Source of the DNA: Ruminococcaceae bacterium FB2012
Lineage (GTDB): Bacteria > Bacillota > Clostridia > Oscillospirales > Ruminococcaceae
Length of the DNA stretch: 64,000 bases
Direction: 5' to 3'
NCBI GenBank assembly: GCA_900104495.1
Contig: FMXS01000010.1
Location: 1-64,000 of the forward strand
The translations under genes and the position numbers were made by a program. Shown one piece after another: positions 51,801 to 60,486 of this stretch. Each line of letters begins with the position of its first letter. The stretch's first letter is position 1. The notes beneath the pieces were generated by a model that was given only the letters and a program-made list of their open reading frames with translations, had not been told where the DNA came from and ran no database searches.

Positions 51801-54800
51801 ATCCTGCACTGACATAGTTTACCTTTACCTCAGAAATATTATAAGTCGAATCAGTGTTTTTGTTTTTAACGTATGGGAGAAAACCTATGCTGAAATCAAA
51901 TTCTGTATTAGTACCATCAATAGGATTAGTATAGAAAGATTTTTCACCGGAATAATTTCTTTCGCCACTCTTAGTGTCATTGTCTTCGTCTTTGTAATAA
52001 TATGGATAAGTAGCACTTGTACCCACATTGACTTCTTGACCATATGTCACATTACGCTTTGTAACAGGTGTTTCCGATCCTTCAACTGTCTCAGTTCCCC
52101 AGTCTTCTTCCCAGGTGTAATAATACTCAATTGTGTCTGAACTGTTTGATTTCAAACTCTTAATAAGTGTAGCATCATTGAATATTGAACGGGAAGTCAA
52201 ATATGTGTTATTCATAGCAGAAGTTGCAGCTGATGTCAGGTTTGAAGAATTGCCGTTTCTTGCATCAAGCTTGATGTCAGAGAATACAATCTGCATACCG
52301 GTTCCTTCTGCATTATTGATCAAAGCACTGGCAACAGCAGTTGTACCTGTTGAAGGATACCCTGTTAATCTAAGACCTGTCAATTTAAAAACAGGGTTAA
52401 CGTCTGACGCAGTACCGTCTATATAATTGACAAGCATGGGGAAACTAACACTTGAAGGATGAATATTACTGAGTGTTACACCGTTTGTAAGATTAACGTT
52501 TCCTGTTAATGTACCACCAACAATAACACCAGCATTGCCAACGCCTCCAAAATCTCCGGCAAGAGTAATTCTTCCACTCGTGCTAAGCGTGTTGGATACA
52601 TTTACGAAAAGACCATTCTGCATAAGGTAGTGTTGATTGCGGCGGGTATTATCAGTAGTAGTCATATTCCCTGTTGAGTCAGGATATCTTGCCCAACTAT
52701 CTGTACCTTCGACAGCTTCCAGTGTTTTAACAGCATTAAATGCGAAGGTGTATGTTGCTGAAGGCAGAGTAGTGGATGATGAAATATTGACTGGATAGTA
52801 TGAAAGACCTGTCAAATCAATACTAGTCAATCCTGATAGAGACGCATCTGTGAGAACATTATAACCCTTGATATTAGCTGGGGCATAATTGTTATAAATG
52901 CTCCACATCAGGAATTTTTCCCCATCACTTTGAGATGTATTTGCTTTTATTACATCAAGGTTATAGTAGTATCTTGAATGCTGATTAGCAATAAGTTTAT
53001 TATTGCTTAGTGCTTTGTTTTGGTATGTACCGGTTCCTGTTACTGTCGTTTCTCCGATAGTTCTATCTGTAATGTTTATTTTTGTTTCACTTACAGCATT
53101 CATATTGATATTAATGATACCTGTCCCGTTTCCGCCCGAAACAACATTATCATCGCTGCTTGCTGTATTAGCGGCAATTTCATCAACATAATATGAAGAT
53201 GCTGTTGATGAAGGAATTGTAATACTTGATAAAGTATAGCCAGCATTTTTTAGATTCAAATACAGTCCGTCATCACCGTCATATGCTTTGTTGACTATCA
53301 GTCCAAAACTTGGATGTGCTGCGCTTACAGCACTGAACGTAGTGCCTGAAATACTCAAAGTATTAACAGACCAGTTTCCGGTGGCACAATAAACCAAACC
53401 ACTAAGCTCATTGAGTGTGGCTGCTTTGTTATCGACCTTTGAACCTGTGATCGTCAAACCGTTCACATTAACCTTTGTTCTGTGCCAGTATGAGCCTAAA
53501 AGTCCGCCGGAATGCTGACTTTTCTGATCAACTGAAGCATTTGTCATTGTTACGGAGGTAAATGTGATCTCCCTTTCATTGGTTGTATTCTTTTTTACAA
53601 AACCAATAACACCGCCAATATATGATTCAGTTGTATCGGAGACACCTGAACCTATGCTAATCGTCGGCGATATATCAGTACTGCTAAATGTCGCTTTATA
53701 ATTTGTAGCACTTGCACCTCTAAGTAATCCGAGTACTCCGCCTGCATATGTATGAGACGTATCGTTACCATCTTTATCTACAGTACACGCAATGGATCCA
53801 TTTAGGGTAATAGAGGGCGCAATTGACCCTCCGCTGATGGAAAGAGTTTTCTGTGAAGTATCAGTACCGTCAAATATTCCAGCCACACCACCGACGTAGA
53901 AGAATGAATTATCTTCCTTGTCCAAAGTAACATTTGTTGAAACATTAACGGAAGATAGTGATGCTCCACCGGTAATTACGCCGAATATTGGAGATATATA
54001 CAAAGAGGTACCTGCCTTGCGTGATACATTCATCGCTCCGCTTATCTTTAATGAAGAAATAGAAGCACCGTTGCCAAAACCAATCAGGCCTTGCGCATCA
54101 TGTCCATAGTTTTCTGAAAGATAGATTCGACCGCCATTTGCCCCTGCAGATAAAGCAGCCCCAGTAGAGTCGCAACCGTATGCTTCACCAACGGCAAGCT
54201 CAATTTCAGCATTGGTATCTGCACCTGTAATTGTACCGGTAAAGAAATCAGGGCTTCCTGCAAATGTTCCGTCAGCATTCAGGTTTTTTCCGTTACCACC
54301 ATCACGAGTCAGTCCAAGCAGTCCTGTACCAGTCAACGAAATTTTATTACCACTAACTGTTATGCTATTGGAAGAAAGAAGTGTAGACTTTGGTGTAGGG
54401 TTAGTGCTATCAAAAAGCAATGCACTATGACTTAAACCGTCATTAAGTTGCATATTGAGAGCAAGCTTGGCAAAAGTTGTGGGATTTGTAATAGCCGTAA
54501 CAGCAGGTTTTAATGTTACGGTATGATTAGTATCGTTAACCGTCACCAAGTCTGTTTCCATATTAGAGAAACGAACAACTTCGCCCCACTGTCCTAGATC
54601 CGATGCTGATGTCGAATCGTTTCTTTTAAGAGTCCATCCCGATGCGGGTGTTGTAACGTTTCCGGTTTCCGGATCAGTAACAGCTGCAGTATAGTTGCTT
54701 CCAGTACCCACAGAATAAACGAGGGTAGTATCGTTTTCATATATTAGCTGTCCGTATCCGTTTGCGGTTTGTGCTCCGCTAATGTCAGTTAACCCTGCAA

Positions 54801-56607
54801 GGCGCAGTACTCCGTTTTTAAAACTACCTGCTATAGCACCGCCATTGAATGCAGTATTGGTAGTAAGGGTATAATTTCCTTTAACATCAATAAAGCACCC
54901 TTTGTCAGCAGAGCTACCGAGAGTAGACACTATTCCGCCGAAAGGATTCCCGGTATCGCTTTTATCGGCACCTCCCGTAACATTAACCGTTACATCATTA
55001 ACAGTGATATAACTTGATCCTGTAACGTTAAGGATTACACCACCAAGCTTTTTTGTATTGCTCGTTTGCTTGACACTATTCACTGTCAAGTTATCAAGCT
55101 TTAATTCACGTGAGAGTGTACTATTAGAATAATCACCGATAACTCCACCGTAAGGCACGGAACTCTCGGGTGCACTGTATGTACCTGTAAGGGTAGTATT
55201 TCCGTTTGCGGTATAAACACCAAAGACACCGCCGGCTGAACCACTACTGAACTTTGTCCCTGTAAATGAATATTTATTAACGTTGATTATTTCGCCGCCT
55301 ACTGATTTGTATTCACCATAAATACCACCTGGCTTAGTTCCTTTTATGGTACAATTGGTCATATTATAAGTTATGTTTTTTAGCGCGTTAGATGCGTTTG
55401 TTGTTGGTTCAAAATATCCAATCGCTCCACCTGTTTTGTTTGTGCCAGAAACCGTTACACCGCTTAAAGTTACACTTCCGGTCCCAGTACTACCAATCAT
55501 TATATCAGATTTAACAAGAGAACCAACTAAGCCGCCAACATATCCCCCAGTACTTGTAACCGAACCGAAAAAAGACGTGGCATCAGATAATCTAATTACA
55601 GAACCTGTTGAAGCGCTCGAGTTCTTTTTGGCATCGCCAACAACAAGACCAGCCTTGGAATTACCAGAAATAACTTTAAATTTTAATCCACTGCTTCCTG
55701 AATCAAGATTCAAAGTGGCACTGTCCATACTTCCTACAAGTCCACCTGTGGATGCATTGATACTAGTTTCCCCGACCTGGATTTCCCTGTTTGTGGAATT
55801 GACATATTTAGTCGTTAACGTGGCCCCGCTCAGCATTTCTCCACATATTATGCCTTGAGGATTACTGCTACTCCTTTTGACATAACAGTCAGTTGATGTA
55901 GTATCGTCCTTAAAATCAATAGTAAGAACCGAATTCGCTGTCATTTTGCCAATTACTCCGCCATAGGTGTAGAAATTACCGTAAGTTATTTGAGCGCCAC
56001 CTTCAAGAGTATCAGTTTTTGTCTGATTACTTAAAACCAATTTCCAAGAAGCGGTTCCAGTGGTATGACGAACTTCATTAGCCATTAAAGGCTTGTCTCC
56101 ATTGCTGATTCTTATAAATTCTAAGGGCATTATGTCGGATGTGTTTCCAACCAGAATTGCAACAGAATCATTTACAACATTAAACAACGGCTGTTCCGTT
56201 AATAGCATAGTACTTTGACCTGCAGCAAGGGCGTTGATTCTGATTGTTCCATTAAACGGATTAGCAGATGTACCTAATGGAATATATTCGTCGTTTCCGC
56301 TACTGTCAAGTTTCCATGCTGCGGTCGGATTGAGTGTGAGAACATCATCTTTATGCAATGCCGCAAATGACGAATCGTTTGCATAACATCTTGAATATTC
56401 AGCAAAGTCTTGAAGAGAGAATGTCATGTTTGAAACATCACTAAATCTAGATGTATCATAAGCAGCTTCAGCTGTTATTACATATCCAGGTGAACTGATC
56501 AATTCAGATATCCCTGGGAACGAAAAATCGGACAATAGCAGAATAGAGGCTGTTGTAAAGCTGACGGCCTTTCTGAAAAACTTGTTGTAAAGTATTTTCC
56601 CTTTCAT
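45835..56607 (-). CDS. Giant secreted beta-helix (GLUG-type) surface protein, 3590 residues
   Basis: The start MKGKILYNKFFRK is chosen because GTAGGTG lies upstream. A signal peptide ends near ITAEAAYD. From about residue 150 to 2550 the protein is made of repeated strands with glycine turns such as GGVIG, GGLVG, GGLIGY, GGFVARF and GAFVGN. This is the pattern of GLUG-type right-handed beta-helix adhesins. The last 1000 residues are less repetitive beta domains. No LPxTG motif, choline-binding repeat, S-layer domain or terminal membrane helix is visible, so attachment must be by other means, perhaps through the four membrane proteins encoded just upstream. It is the last gene of a seven-gene operon and AT-rich compared with the chromosome. 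Confidence 0.85.
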   Translation of the reverse strand: MKGKILYNKFFRKAVSFTTASILLLSDFSFPGISELISSPGYVITAEAAYDTSRFSDVSNMTFSLQDFAEYSRCYANDSSFAALHKDDVLTLNPTAAWKLDSSGNDEYIPLGTSANPFNGTIRINALAAGQSTMLLTEQPLFNVVNDSVAILVGNTSDIMPLEFIRISNGDKPLMANEVRHTTGTASWKLVLSNQTKTDTLEGGAQITYGNFYTYGGVIGKMTANSVLTIDFKDDTTSTDCYVKRSSSNPQGIICGEMLSGATLTTKYVNSTNREIQVGETSINASTGGLVGSMDSATLNLDSGSSGLKFKVISGNSKAGLVVGDAKKNSSASTGSVIRLSDATSFFGSVTSTGGYVGGLVGSLVKSDIMIGSTGTGSVTLSGVTVSGTNKTGGAIGYFEPTTNASNALKNITYNMTNCTIKGTKPGGIYGEYKSVGGEIINVNKYSFTGTKFSSGSAGGVFGVYTANGNTTLTGTYSAPESSVPYGGVIGDYSNSTLSRELKLDNLTVNSVKQTSNTKKLGGVILNVTGSSYITVNDVTVNVTGGADKSDTGNPFGGIVSTLGSSADKGCFIDVKGNYTLTTNTAFNGGAIAGSFKNGVLRLAGLTDISGAQTANGYGQLIYENDTTLVYSVGTGSNYTAAVTDPETGNVTTPASGWTLKRNDSTSASDLGQWGEVVRFSNMETDLVTVNDTNHTVTLKPAVTAITNPTTFAKLALNMQLNDGLSHSALLFDSTNPTPKSTLLSSNSITVSGNKISLTGTGLLGLTRDGGNGKNLNADGTFAGSPDFFTGTITGADTNAEIELAVGEAYGCDSTGAALSAGANGGRIYLSENYGHDAQGLIGFGNGASISSLKISGAMNVSRKAGTSLYISPIFGVITGGASLSSVNVSTNVTLDKEDNSFFYVGGVAGIFDGTDTSQKTLSISGGSIAPSITLNGSIACTVDKDGNDTSHTYAGGVLGLLRGASATNYKATFSSTDISPTISIGSGVSDTTESYIGGVIGFVKKNTTNEREITFTSVTMTNASVDQKSQHSGGLLGSYWHRTKVNVNGLTITGSKVDNKAATLNELSGLVYCATGNWSVNTLSISGTTFSAVSAAHPSFGLIVNKAYDGDDGLYLNLKNAGYTLSSITIPSSTASSYYVDEIAANTASSDDNVVSGGNGTGIININMNAVSETKINITDRTIGETTVTGTGTYQNKALSNNKLIANQHSRYYYNLDVIKANTSQSDGEKFLMWSIYNNYAPANIKGYNVLTDASLSGLTSIDLTGLSYYPVNISSSTTLPSATYTFAFNAVKTLEAVEGTDSWARYPDSTGNMTTTDNTRRNQHYLMQNGLFVNVSNTLSTSGRITLAGDFGGVGNAGVIVGGTLTGNVNLTNGVTLSNIHPSSVSFPMLVNYIDGTASDVNPVFKLTGLRLTGYPSTGTTAVASALINNAEGTGMQIVFSDIKLDARNGNSSNLTSAATSAMNNTYLTSRSIFNDATLIKSLKSNSSDTIEYYYTWEEDWGTETVEGSETPVTKRNVTYGQEVNVGTSATYPYYYKDEDNDTKSGERNYSGEKSFYTNPIDGTNTEFDFSIGFLPYVKNKNTDSTYNISEVKVNYVSAGLTVGCGTYNDPYVIDSAKLLKKVAEYINNGTSSMLDTVRLPNALNSTWHETATGDSLYDKNSSNNYTKHDNSDTSAISTWTGANAREYLAGAYYMITNDMVLPAEFPGIGKGGASETGKTVFHGVIVGQKKANDQYPTITNYSANPFIYISNGTVIKNLNFVISNSTSTVTPIEIAQANAGGGTKGADYTYSFRDITDTSSGNKTAKYYGGIFGEIMGGDNIVDGVTVTYNASRPIKVSGNNKQLVAVGGVVGAIVNGGLIFRGTNTVTGFTVYDNDLETNALAADHYATIYANPYVGRVINGYAVNESSSTLNNTNKHYTIDSITVPSNDDDKLTVSGSAISVPNAQALFVMSLITQSTAGTAASATGDYGVSQSYGINSGNSYFCGTNHLGTYDYVGAKKTVTETVTDPDTGEESEVVTKVMYTDKTEVSDYNSKAKNDVANAVDATRKTAIPYIIFAYTKASSDTYPARTITNGGSSKYWNITLGKDEEDEDPTFDMTVYTSFRGIGCMGNKAVIYSMKVATFNGNDNKIKLSMLESRYGRDAENYYHQENKSTTTAYEGEVLDSTNYGHDQNLHKLLGLGLFDSVNVKYDATNNPYQFQNIKLKGSINEIVYNKDGTDITGNNDQSQLFCIGGVVGKRITNDKSAGGNVSDLNFKNIIFDGLTISGAYSCGGLIGLDALKSAKEMKIVNCNSTSSGVEVTGGYYGKSSDKSLRHGVGSFVGMTFMCRPYIDGDNSETPEIEKADIFVSKVSTHYTGSETRCNVGGLIGYSGTGAEIKNIKLRAANSNSVVGASNVANAAGFIGYAQAIDKYDTYNKNYNLANCLSQSVYIENCTLENISVRALNSAAGFYGRCNNVDWSPMYIYISDCSIIGTGDTKPEIRAYGNGTSLDVNYVGGFVARFSTKLNIEHNISIIQDSYISGYKVQGYNVGGMIGYKTQKPMNIKNVYVKDCDIVSYGNAGGFVGYSDQNLNGYNMKIENVNFNKSDGTDNTSGAGAFVGNASSQTIKFIAVAKYHTDVSKIPVYDIKSNGSNSFLVFSDYTGQSLTSSKNTENISTFGKNTGGGNVTDQNEAPYLTINPSSSMGTGGTGGTPEYISSDAAYQLADKLSGYDNYSSAKSAAARIYADYSASSPSNRAYILSMTGSTVPSASTTVSLESYFKQTKDSSNFKVSTWNTEMGAKPGVDDFTLLVINDANDPEQTTDFIDNYIRLMTNTSSHYMADNSGKYRIVVSPCQYDATLSKFKIISGTPGLIKDGTANVTNTTIGEKFVNGYYQMSLANADSKSDDRFTLIDVQFLDPTDTASNDSDKRIAYHLYVPVLTKKTVNIEFSAASISGSEYKASNYTSKISSEIASGKNANIPTTIVDSMDVWTTTYIRFSYPVSEVNELLKLGALNWNHDKKVSIVWTRENNIPNDTKMVLIDPNNNKDKAYYSTAGSFSLVGDTREIDFSVFTKRLGVSGNNFTEQSLYSLLENNKITPVTNSAGKGTYDEVAEGTEGAQHFLVNNADRYFKYNDSSTGAFDLTVTEALNEEYYLSLYVPKTEGQADVVQIQPSGMLGAVDTSGSPASGNTIRATVTSKLNSALIIGDFYQHTVDSLTVASEQNSQEISAANKKIITTTVATISLIDNEDHTQASYFATTLNDPSISLYHSFNIQMIRQDSATSQPTDIIEGINKSNITATYKINDGEEQNIGSDGIIREINYIQCTTGDIKSELVSNYTVTITGVAEMTFDGFNDEFPPNAEGADGIGVRGAVRSNIAYQTKDLPYSKMFAKQDPVNPFYYTTDENSAQFSFDAVDELDDEEIGFNTKNYSRLGVNNHFPYTNILHGKSVYNANDVKDYEEATYIKYTLELYRKTTINGLTTYQLVNIPDYLKADSISLVDPEVGNNQENLTRQVITVTDNGNSIQKYVYSRPLYLDGIDKDAIFTTNFGCEILKDSAFLKKEYANYRIQLTVELLGGPSNSQASQYIVYTNAKLDPTVVEVVS

Positions 56608-56641
56608 AATATCACCTACCAAAAGGCTCCTCCCGAAATCG

Positions 56642-57700
56642 CTAATATGTATCGGGCGTATAAGTTCCAGACTTTATATAATTTGATACTTTATCACTAG
56701 AAGTAAAAGTGTGTTCTTGTTCTTTGAAAAATTGAATATTATATTTGTTTTGTTTGTTGTACGAATCTACCTTTAACCTGATTTTTTTCCAATTCGCTGT
56801 TGAATCATTCAAAATAGCACTATTGCCAGTAACAGCCACATTGCTCTCGTCTACAAATTCATTTGCTGAGTCCATAAGGAACATATCACTAATAGAAAAA
56901 TATTGACTGTTCCACTTGATTTCGAGTACGCCTTTCCCGGATCCAGTAACTTGCATATTATATGCATCGTAATCTGAGTTATCTATCTCAATTAAACTGC
57001 CTGACCAATTCGCGTCATAATTTTGACTTTTTGAAGCGCTAATGTATGCCTTTAGCTCTATTACTGTTCCCGTGACTGCTGAACTGTTAGAGGGTGTTGC
57101 AGTAACACAAATATAGTATTCCGGGTTATCGTTAAGAAATTCTTCTCTATCAAAAATGAGTTTGAATTTATCGGTGAATGAGGTGGTCGCGGGGAGAGTT
57201 TCGTTTTCATATATACATCTAAAATGATTTGTACTACTGTTTAAATCATTTTCAGAACCAATCATTTCTGAATTGTTATCGCCGACCTTTAATATTTTAA
57301 AGACCTTTTTAGTTACTCCATCATTTCTCAGTATTTCCTCTGTTAAAGGAACAAAGGTAGTTCCGTCATATGTTCCAAGTTCAGCAGTTAAATCATAACT
57401 GATTTGTTGCTTAGCGTGACTAGCAGGGGACATCTGATCAAAATTGCAAACAGTTACATAATAGTCATATTCGCTGGTAGCACTATCATGATGAATGTTT
57501 TTTTCGGATGCTGGAGATTTCATAACATTCGATGAGAATACAACAGTTGATGAACTTTTGGTGGAAACGGTTCTTTTTAGGTCTGAATCTCCGGTGTACG
57601 CAGCATAAACACCTATTGTAGCAATAAGGAGAAAAAGCAGTATTGCAGCTATCATCCAATATGTAACCCCAAATTTTTTTAGTCGTTTTGAGATGTTCAT
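56642..57700 (-). CDS. Membrane-anchored extracellular protein (operon gene 6)
   Basis: 352 residues with AAAGGAG before the ATG. A short basic N-terminus precedes one membrane helix (WMIAAILLFLLIATIGVYAA) ending in YTGD, followed by an outside part of about 315 residues rich in strands and Ser/Asn/Thr. The ending of the helix, aromatic-Ala-aromatic then T and an acid, recalls the signal segment of SipW-processed TasA/CalY fibre proteins (inference). No cysteine pairs or catalytic motif. The giant protein gene follows after 34 bases, suggesting that they work together. Confidence 0.65.
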   Translation of the reverse strand: MNISKRLKKFGVTYWMIAAILLFLLIATIGVYAAYTGDSDLKRTVSTKSSSTVVFSSNVMKSPASEKNIHHDSATSEYDYYVTVCNFDQMSPASHAKQQISYDLTAELGTYDGTTFVPLTEEILRNDGVTKKVFKILKVGDNNSEMIGSENDLNSSTNHFRCIYENETLPATTSFTDKFKLIFDREEFLNDNPEYYICVTATPSNSSAVTGTVIELKAYISASKSQNYDANWSGSLIEIDNSDYDAYNMQVTGSGKGVLEIKWNSQYFSISDMFLMDSANEFVDESNVAVTGNSAILNDSTANWKKIRLKVDSYNKQNKYNIQFFKEQEHTFTSSDKVSNYIKSGTYTPDTY

Positions 57701-57736
57701 TGCTTTATTCTCCTTTCCAAAGAATTCTTTATTCAG

Positions 57737-58570
57737 TTAATTGCTTTGACTTTCCTTAACGGATATATATATTATGTCTGTTTCTTTATTATTAAATGCA
57801 TAATCCCAATATTCTGTATCTTGTGGATTGTTCTTAACTCTCCAAGTAACGCGTAAAACAAAATAATCCCTATCTTCAGAACCATCAACAGTGACCACAT
57901 TGGTCTTTATATTCCTCGCAACACTGTAAAGTGGCTCAACGTATTGATTAACATTATCGCCTGTGATATAGTTTTCTCTGTTATAAGTGCTTTTTAAAAC
58001 ACTTTCACTTCCAATCGTTCTTGTTGAAGATGCATTTGCGGGATTGAGATCTGTTAGTGTAATATCTTGAAGGAATGAGATATCTCCATCCACAATTGTG
58101 CCTTCCAAAATCTTATACATAATCGTTGAACCTGCATCATCGCCTTCTTGAACATGATATTCAACTGTTCCTTCAGTATCATCTTTTTTTGCTCTAAAGA
58201 TTTGATAATTAAAGGGAATATTAGTTGTATGAGCAAGTTGGAGATCATATTCAGTAGCTTTTTCAGTTTCGACGGAAAAAACGAAATCTTTAGAATAACT
58301 ACCGTCATTATCCCTTTTGACATCAATGTTTTTTAATTCAAAGAACTGAGCAGAGTCATAATGTCCAGATGCAAGACTCAAAGTCGGAGGATCGTTGATA
58401 TAGCTCATGGTTTCAACTTTGCTTTGATAAACAAACCACGCAACTACAGGTATAGCTATAATTGAAGCAAGTGAGAACAAAAACGCAATACTGAATTGTA
58501 TTTTTTTGGGCTTTGGCATGGCAATGAACCACCCCTTCATACGTTTACAAATAGCTTTCAAAATCCTCAC
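57737..58570 (-). CDS. Membrane-anchored extracellular protein (operon gene 5)
   Basis: About 277 residues; the start is GTG with AAGGAAGAAG upstream, with a TTG four codons later possible. A basic N-terminus of about 24 residues leads into one membrane helix (FSIAFLFSLASIIAIPVVAW) ending in AWFVYQSK, then an outside beta-rich domain with LSLASGHYDSAQFFELKNI and FVLRVTWRVKNN near the end. It has the same plan as its neighbours, but sequence similarity is low. The function is unknown; a fibre or adhesin subunit is plausible. Confidence 0.65.
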   Translation of the reverse strand: MRILKAICKRMKGWFIAMPKPKKIQFSIAFLFSLASIIAIPVVAWFVYQSKVETMSYINDPPTLSLASGHYDSAQFFELKNIDVKRDNDGSYSKDFVFSVETEKATEYDLQLAHTTNIPFNYQIFRAKKDDTEGTVEYHVQEGDDAGSTIMYKILEGTIVDGDISFLQDITLTDLNPANASSTRTIGSESVLKSTYNRENYITGDNVNQYVEPLYSVARNIKTNVVTVDGSEDRDYFVLRVTWRVKNNPQDTEYWDYAFNNKETDIIYISVKESQSN

Positions 58571-58588
58571 CTTCTTCCTTAATTGCTA

Positions 58589-59569
58589 TTATCCAACTGT
58601 TGAAGCACTTAGTCCGAGGATAACGTACCGAATATTCTTACCTATCTCCAAATCAGCTTTATCGAACATAATGCTGTAGCCGCCATAATGAGTCATACTA
58701 TCCAAATCTGCCGAAAGTGCCGTCTTAGTAATAGTCGGATCAATGTCTTTGAAAAAGCCTTCTTTATTATCTGCAATATACTCAATCACATCTTCGCGTT
58801 CGTTTAAGTTGTATACAAGTTCACTTTGCTGAGCGCTAATTAGGTTGCTTAAATGCATAGGCCAAACCCAATACAGTTTAGTATAGCCCGCAGAATTTTT
58901 ACTATAGCTTTTATTCCTTATAAAACGTTCTAATTGAGCATTGCTTTTGATTAATCCTGTATATTTTCCATTTTCATCTATATCTTCAAACAACATTATG
59001 TGAGCATTAATAAATTTCATTAAAGCTGGCGCAGTATCTGTTATTTCAACTAAAGGCAAATCTGCTGCATTGTTGTTAGTTTTCTCAAATGCACGAAGCG
59101 TGAAACATAAATCAACGGTGATGCTATTATTCTCTTCAGGTCTGATACGAAACTCCAAAACACCACTATCGCCAGGTTCTAATCCAAGTTCTTCTTCAGC
59201 GGTAGTTGTTCCATTGTCGAGGTTATTGTCTGTGTCCACAAGCCATATCCCAGCTTGATCAGACAAAGTACGATACTTGGCGATCCACTTTCCTTCATCT
59301 GTTCCTGGAAACTCAAAAGAGAATGGCATGGACGTCGCAGTCATCTGTGTCCCTGTCCCTTCGACCTCTCTCGACATCGTAAACCAAGCAATCGTCATGA
59401 AAATCATAATCAGTGCGGCTAATAAAAGCATAACTCCAATCTTTATCAGTTGCATCTTCTTCAGCTTGCGAATCTCATCCTCGCTTTTAACGGTTTCAAC
59501 GACTTCGGTGGAAGCAGACTCGGTTGCTTCTAACAATTCCATTGTGTTCAGTTTGTTTTCTTCCTTCAT
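58589..59569 (-). CDS. Membrane-anchored extracellular protein, TasA-like plan (operon gene 4)
   Basis: 326 residues from ATG behind GAGGTG; a GTG three codons earlier is possible. A cytoplasmic tail of about 40 residues precedes the helix IGVMLLLAALIMIFMTIAWF, ending in AWFTMSREVEGTG. The outside domain has LEPGDSGVLEFRIRPEENNS, the kind of strand found in TasA/CalY proteins, and YKLYWVWPMHLSNLI in the counterpart segment KLYWVWPMHLSNLISAQQSE. That segment is shared with the next gene (LTVYWIWPEYYEQLVNTRAE), so the two are diverged paralogues. Confidence 0.7.
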   Translation of the reverse strand: MKEENKLNTMELLEATESASTEVVETVKSEDEIRKLKKMQLIKIGVMLLLAALIMIFMTIAWFTMSREVEGTGTQMTATSMPFSFEFPGTDEGKWIAKYRTLSDQAGIWLVDTDNNLDNGTTTAEEELGLEPGDSGVLEFRIRPEENNSITVDLCFTLRAFEKTNNNAADLPLVEITDTAPALMKFINAHIMLFEDIDENGKYTGLIKSNAQLERFIRNKSYSKNSAGYTKLYWVWPMHLSNLISAQQSELVYNLNEREDVIEYIADNKEGFFKDIDPTITKTALSADLDSMTHYGGYSIMFDKADLEIGKNIRYVILGLSASTVG

Positions 59570-59586
59570 CTGCTTCACCTCGTTTC

Positions 59587-60477
59587 CTAATTCAATGCTA
59601 TTATTTCAAATCCGATATATTCCACATTCTGATGAATGAACAGATCAGCGTTATCATACTGATCTCCCGGATCATCGGAACGGTTTATCCCTTCGCCAAC
59701 ATAAAAGAACTCATTTTGATGGTCTCTTATGTAATCTCTTATCATATCCGATTCTATTCTGTCTGTTATGACAGCTCCTTCGGCTCTTGTGTTGACAAGC
59801 TGTTCGTAGTATTCCGGCCATATCCAGTAGACCGTAAGCTTGTATTCGCCGTTTTCGTTAAGATCTTCTCGATGCTCGGCTGTGTTGTAAATCATCCTGC
59901 CGTCTTTCAGAAGACCGCTGTATGAGCCGTTGTTCTCTGTGAAAAAGAGAATGTGTCCGTTTAGATAGTTGTCGGCATCGAAACTCTTTTGATTTTTATC
60001 GTCCGAGAGCCTTTTGAACTTGCCATTGTCTGTCAGCCTTGCTCCGTATGTGTTGAATTCAAGCTCTATGTCCATATCTCTGTCGGTGTCATTTGGGATT
60101 ATATAAAGCGTTGTCGTTCCAAATGCGCCAGGAAGCATATGGTGCTTGCTTTCATCCATTTTCAAGCAGGCTGGAGCTTTCCTGACATCTGCATTGGTCA
60201 TTCTTATGACTTTTCCGAAATAGACCGTATTGTCATCGAATTCATCGGTACGGATGTCATAATAATCGGAGCTCAGTGAATGGACTGTGTTTTTCATTCG
60301 TTGGAAGAAGTCTTTACTGCCGAATTTGCTTATGCCGACGGTAGTGACTATTATTGAGAAGACTATCAGCATTCCGAGTATGGTTTTAAGCATTCCCGTG
60401 AAAAATCTCTCGGCAGGGGATTCAGTAATGAAAGCCGTCCCGCTGAATTTGGTTTCCGAATTAGTTTTTCTTTTCAT
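59587..60477 (-). CDS. Membrane-anchored extracellular protein, TasA-like plan (operon gene 3)
   Basis: 296 residues with AAAGAAG before the ATG, nine bases after the recombinase-like gene. A 28-residue tail leads to one helix (ILGMLIVFSIIVTTVGISKF). The outside part includes TLYIIPNDTDRDMDIELEFN, a GLLKDGRMIYN turn, YWIWPEYYEQLVNTRAEGA and a C-terminal QNVEYIGFEIIAL, which parallels NIRYVILGLSAS in its paralogue at 58589. The matching features show common descent and a probable shared structure, perhaps subunits of one surface assembly. Confidence 0.7.
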   Translation of the reverse strand: MKRKTNSETKFSGTAFITESPAERFFTGMLKTILGMLIVFSIIVTTVGISKFGSKDFFQRMKNTVHSLSSDYYDIRTDEFDDNTVYFGKVIRMTNADVRKAPACLKMDESKHHMLPGAFGTTTLYIIPNDTDRDMDIELEFNTYGARLTDNGKFKRLSDDKNQKSFDADNYLNGHILFFTENNGSYSGLLKDGRMIYNTAEHREDLNENGEYKLTVYWIWPEYYEQLVNTRAEGAVITDRIESDMIRDYIRDHQNEFFYVGEGINRSDDPGDQYDNADLFIHQNVEYIGFEIIALN

Positions 60478-60486
60478 GTTCTTCTT

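Noticed and set aside
45835..56607. Cell-wall sorting motif in the giant protein
   Set aside because: The C-terminus ends in a beta-rich segment without LPxTG, hydrophobic helix or basic tail.
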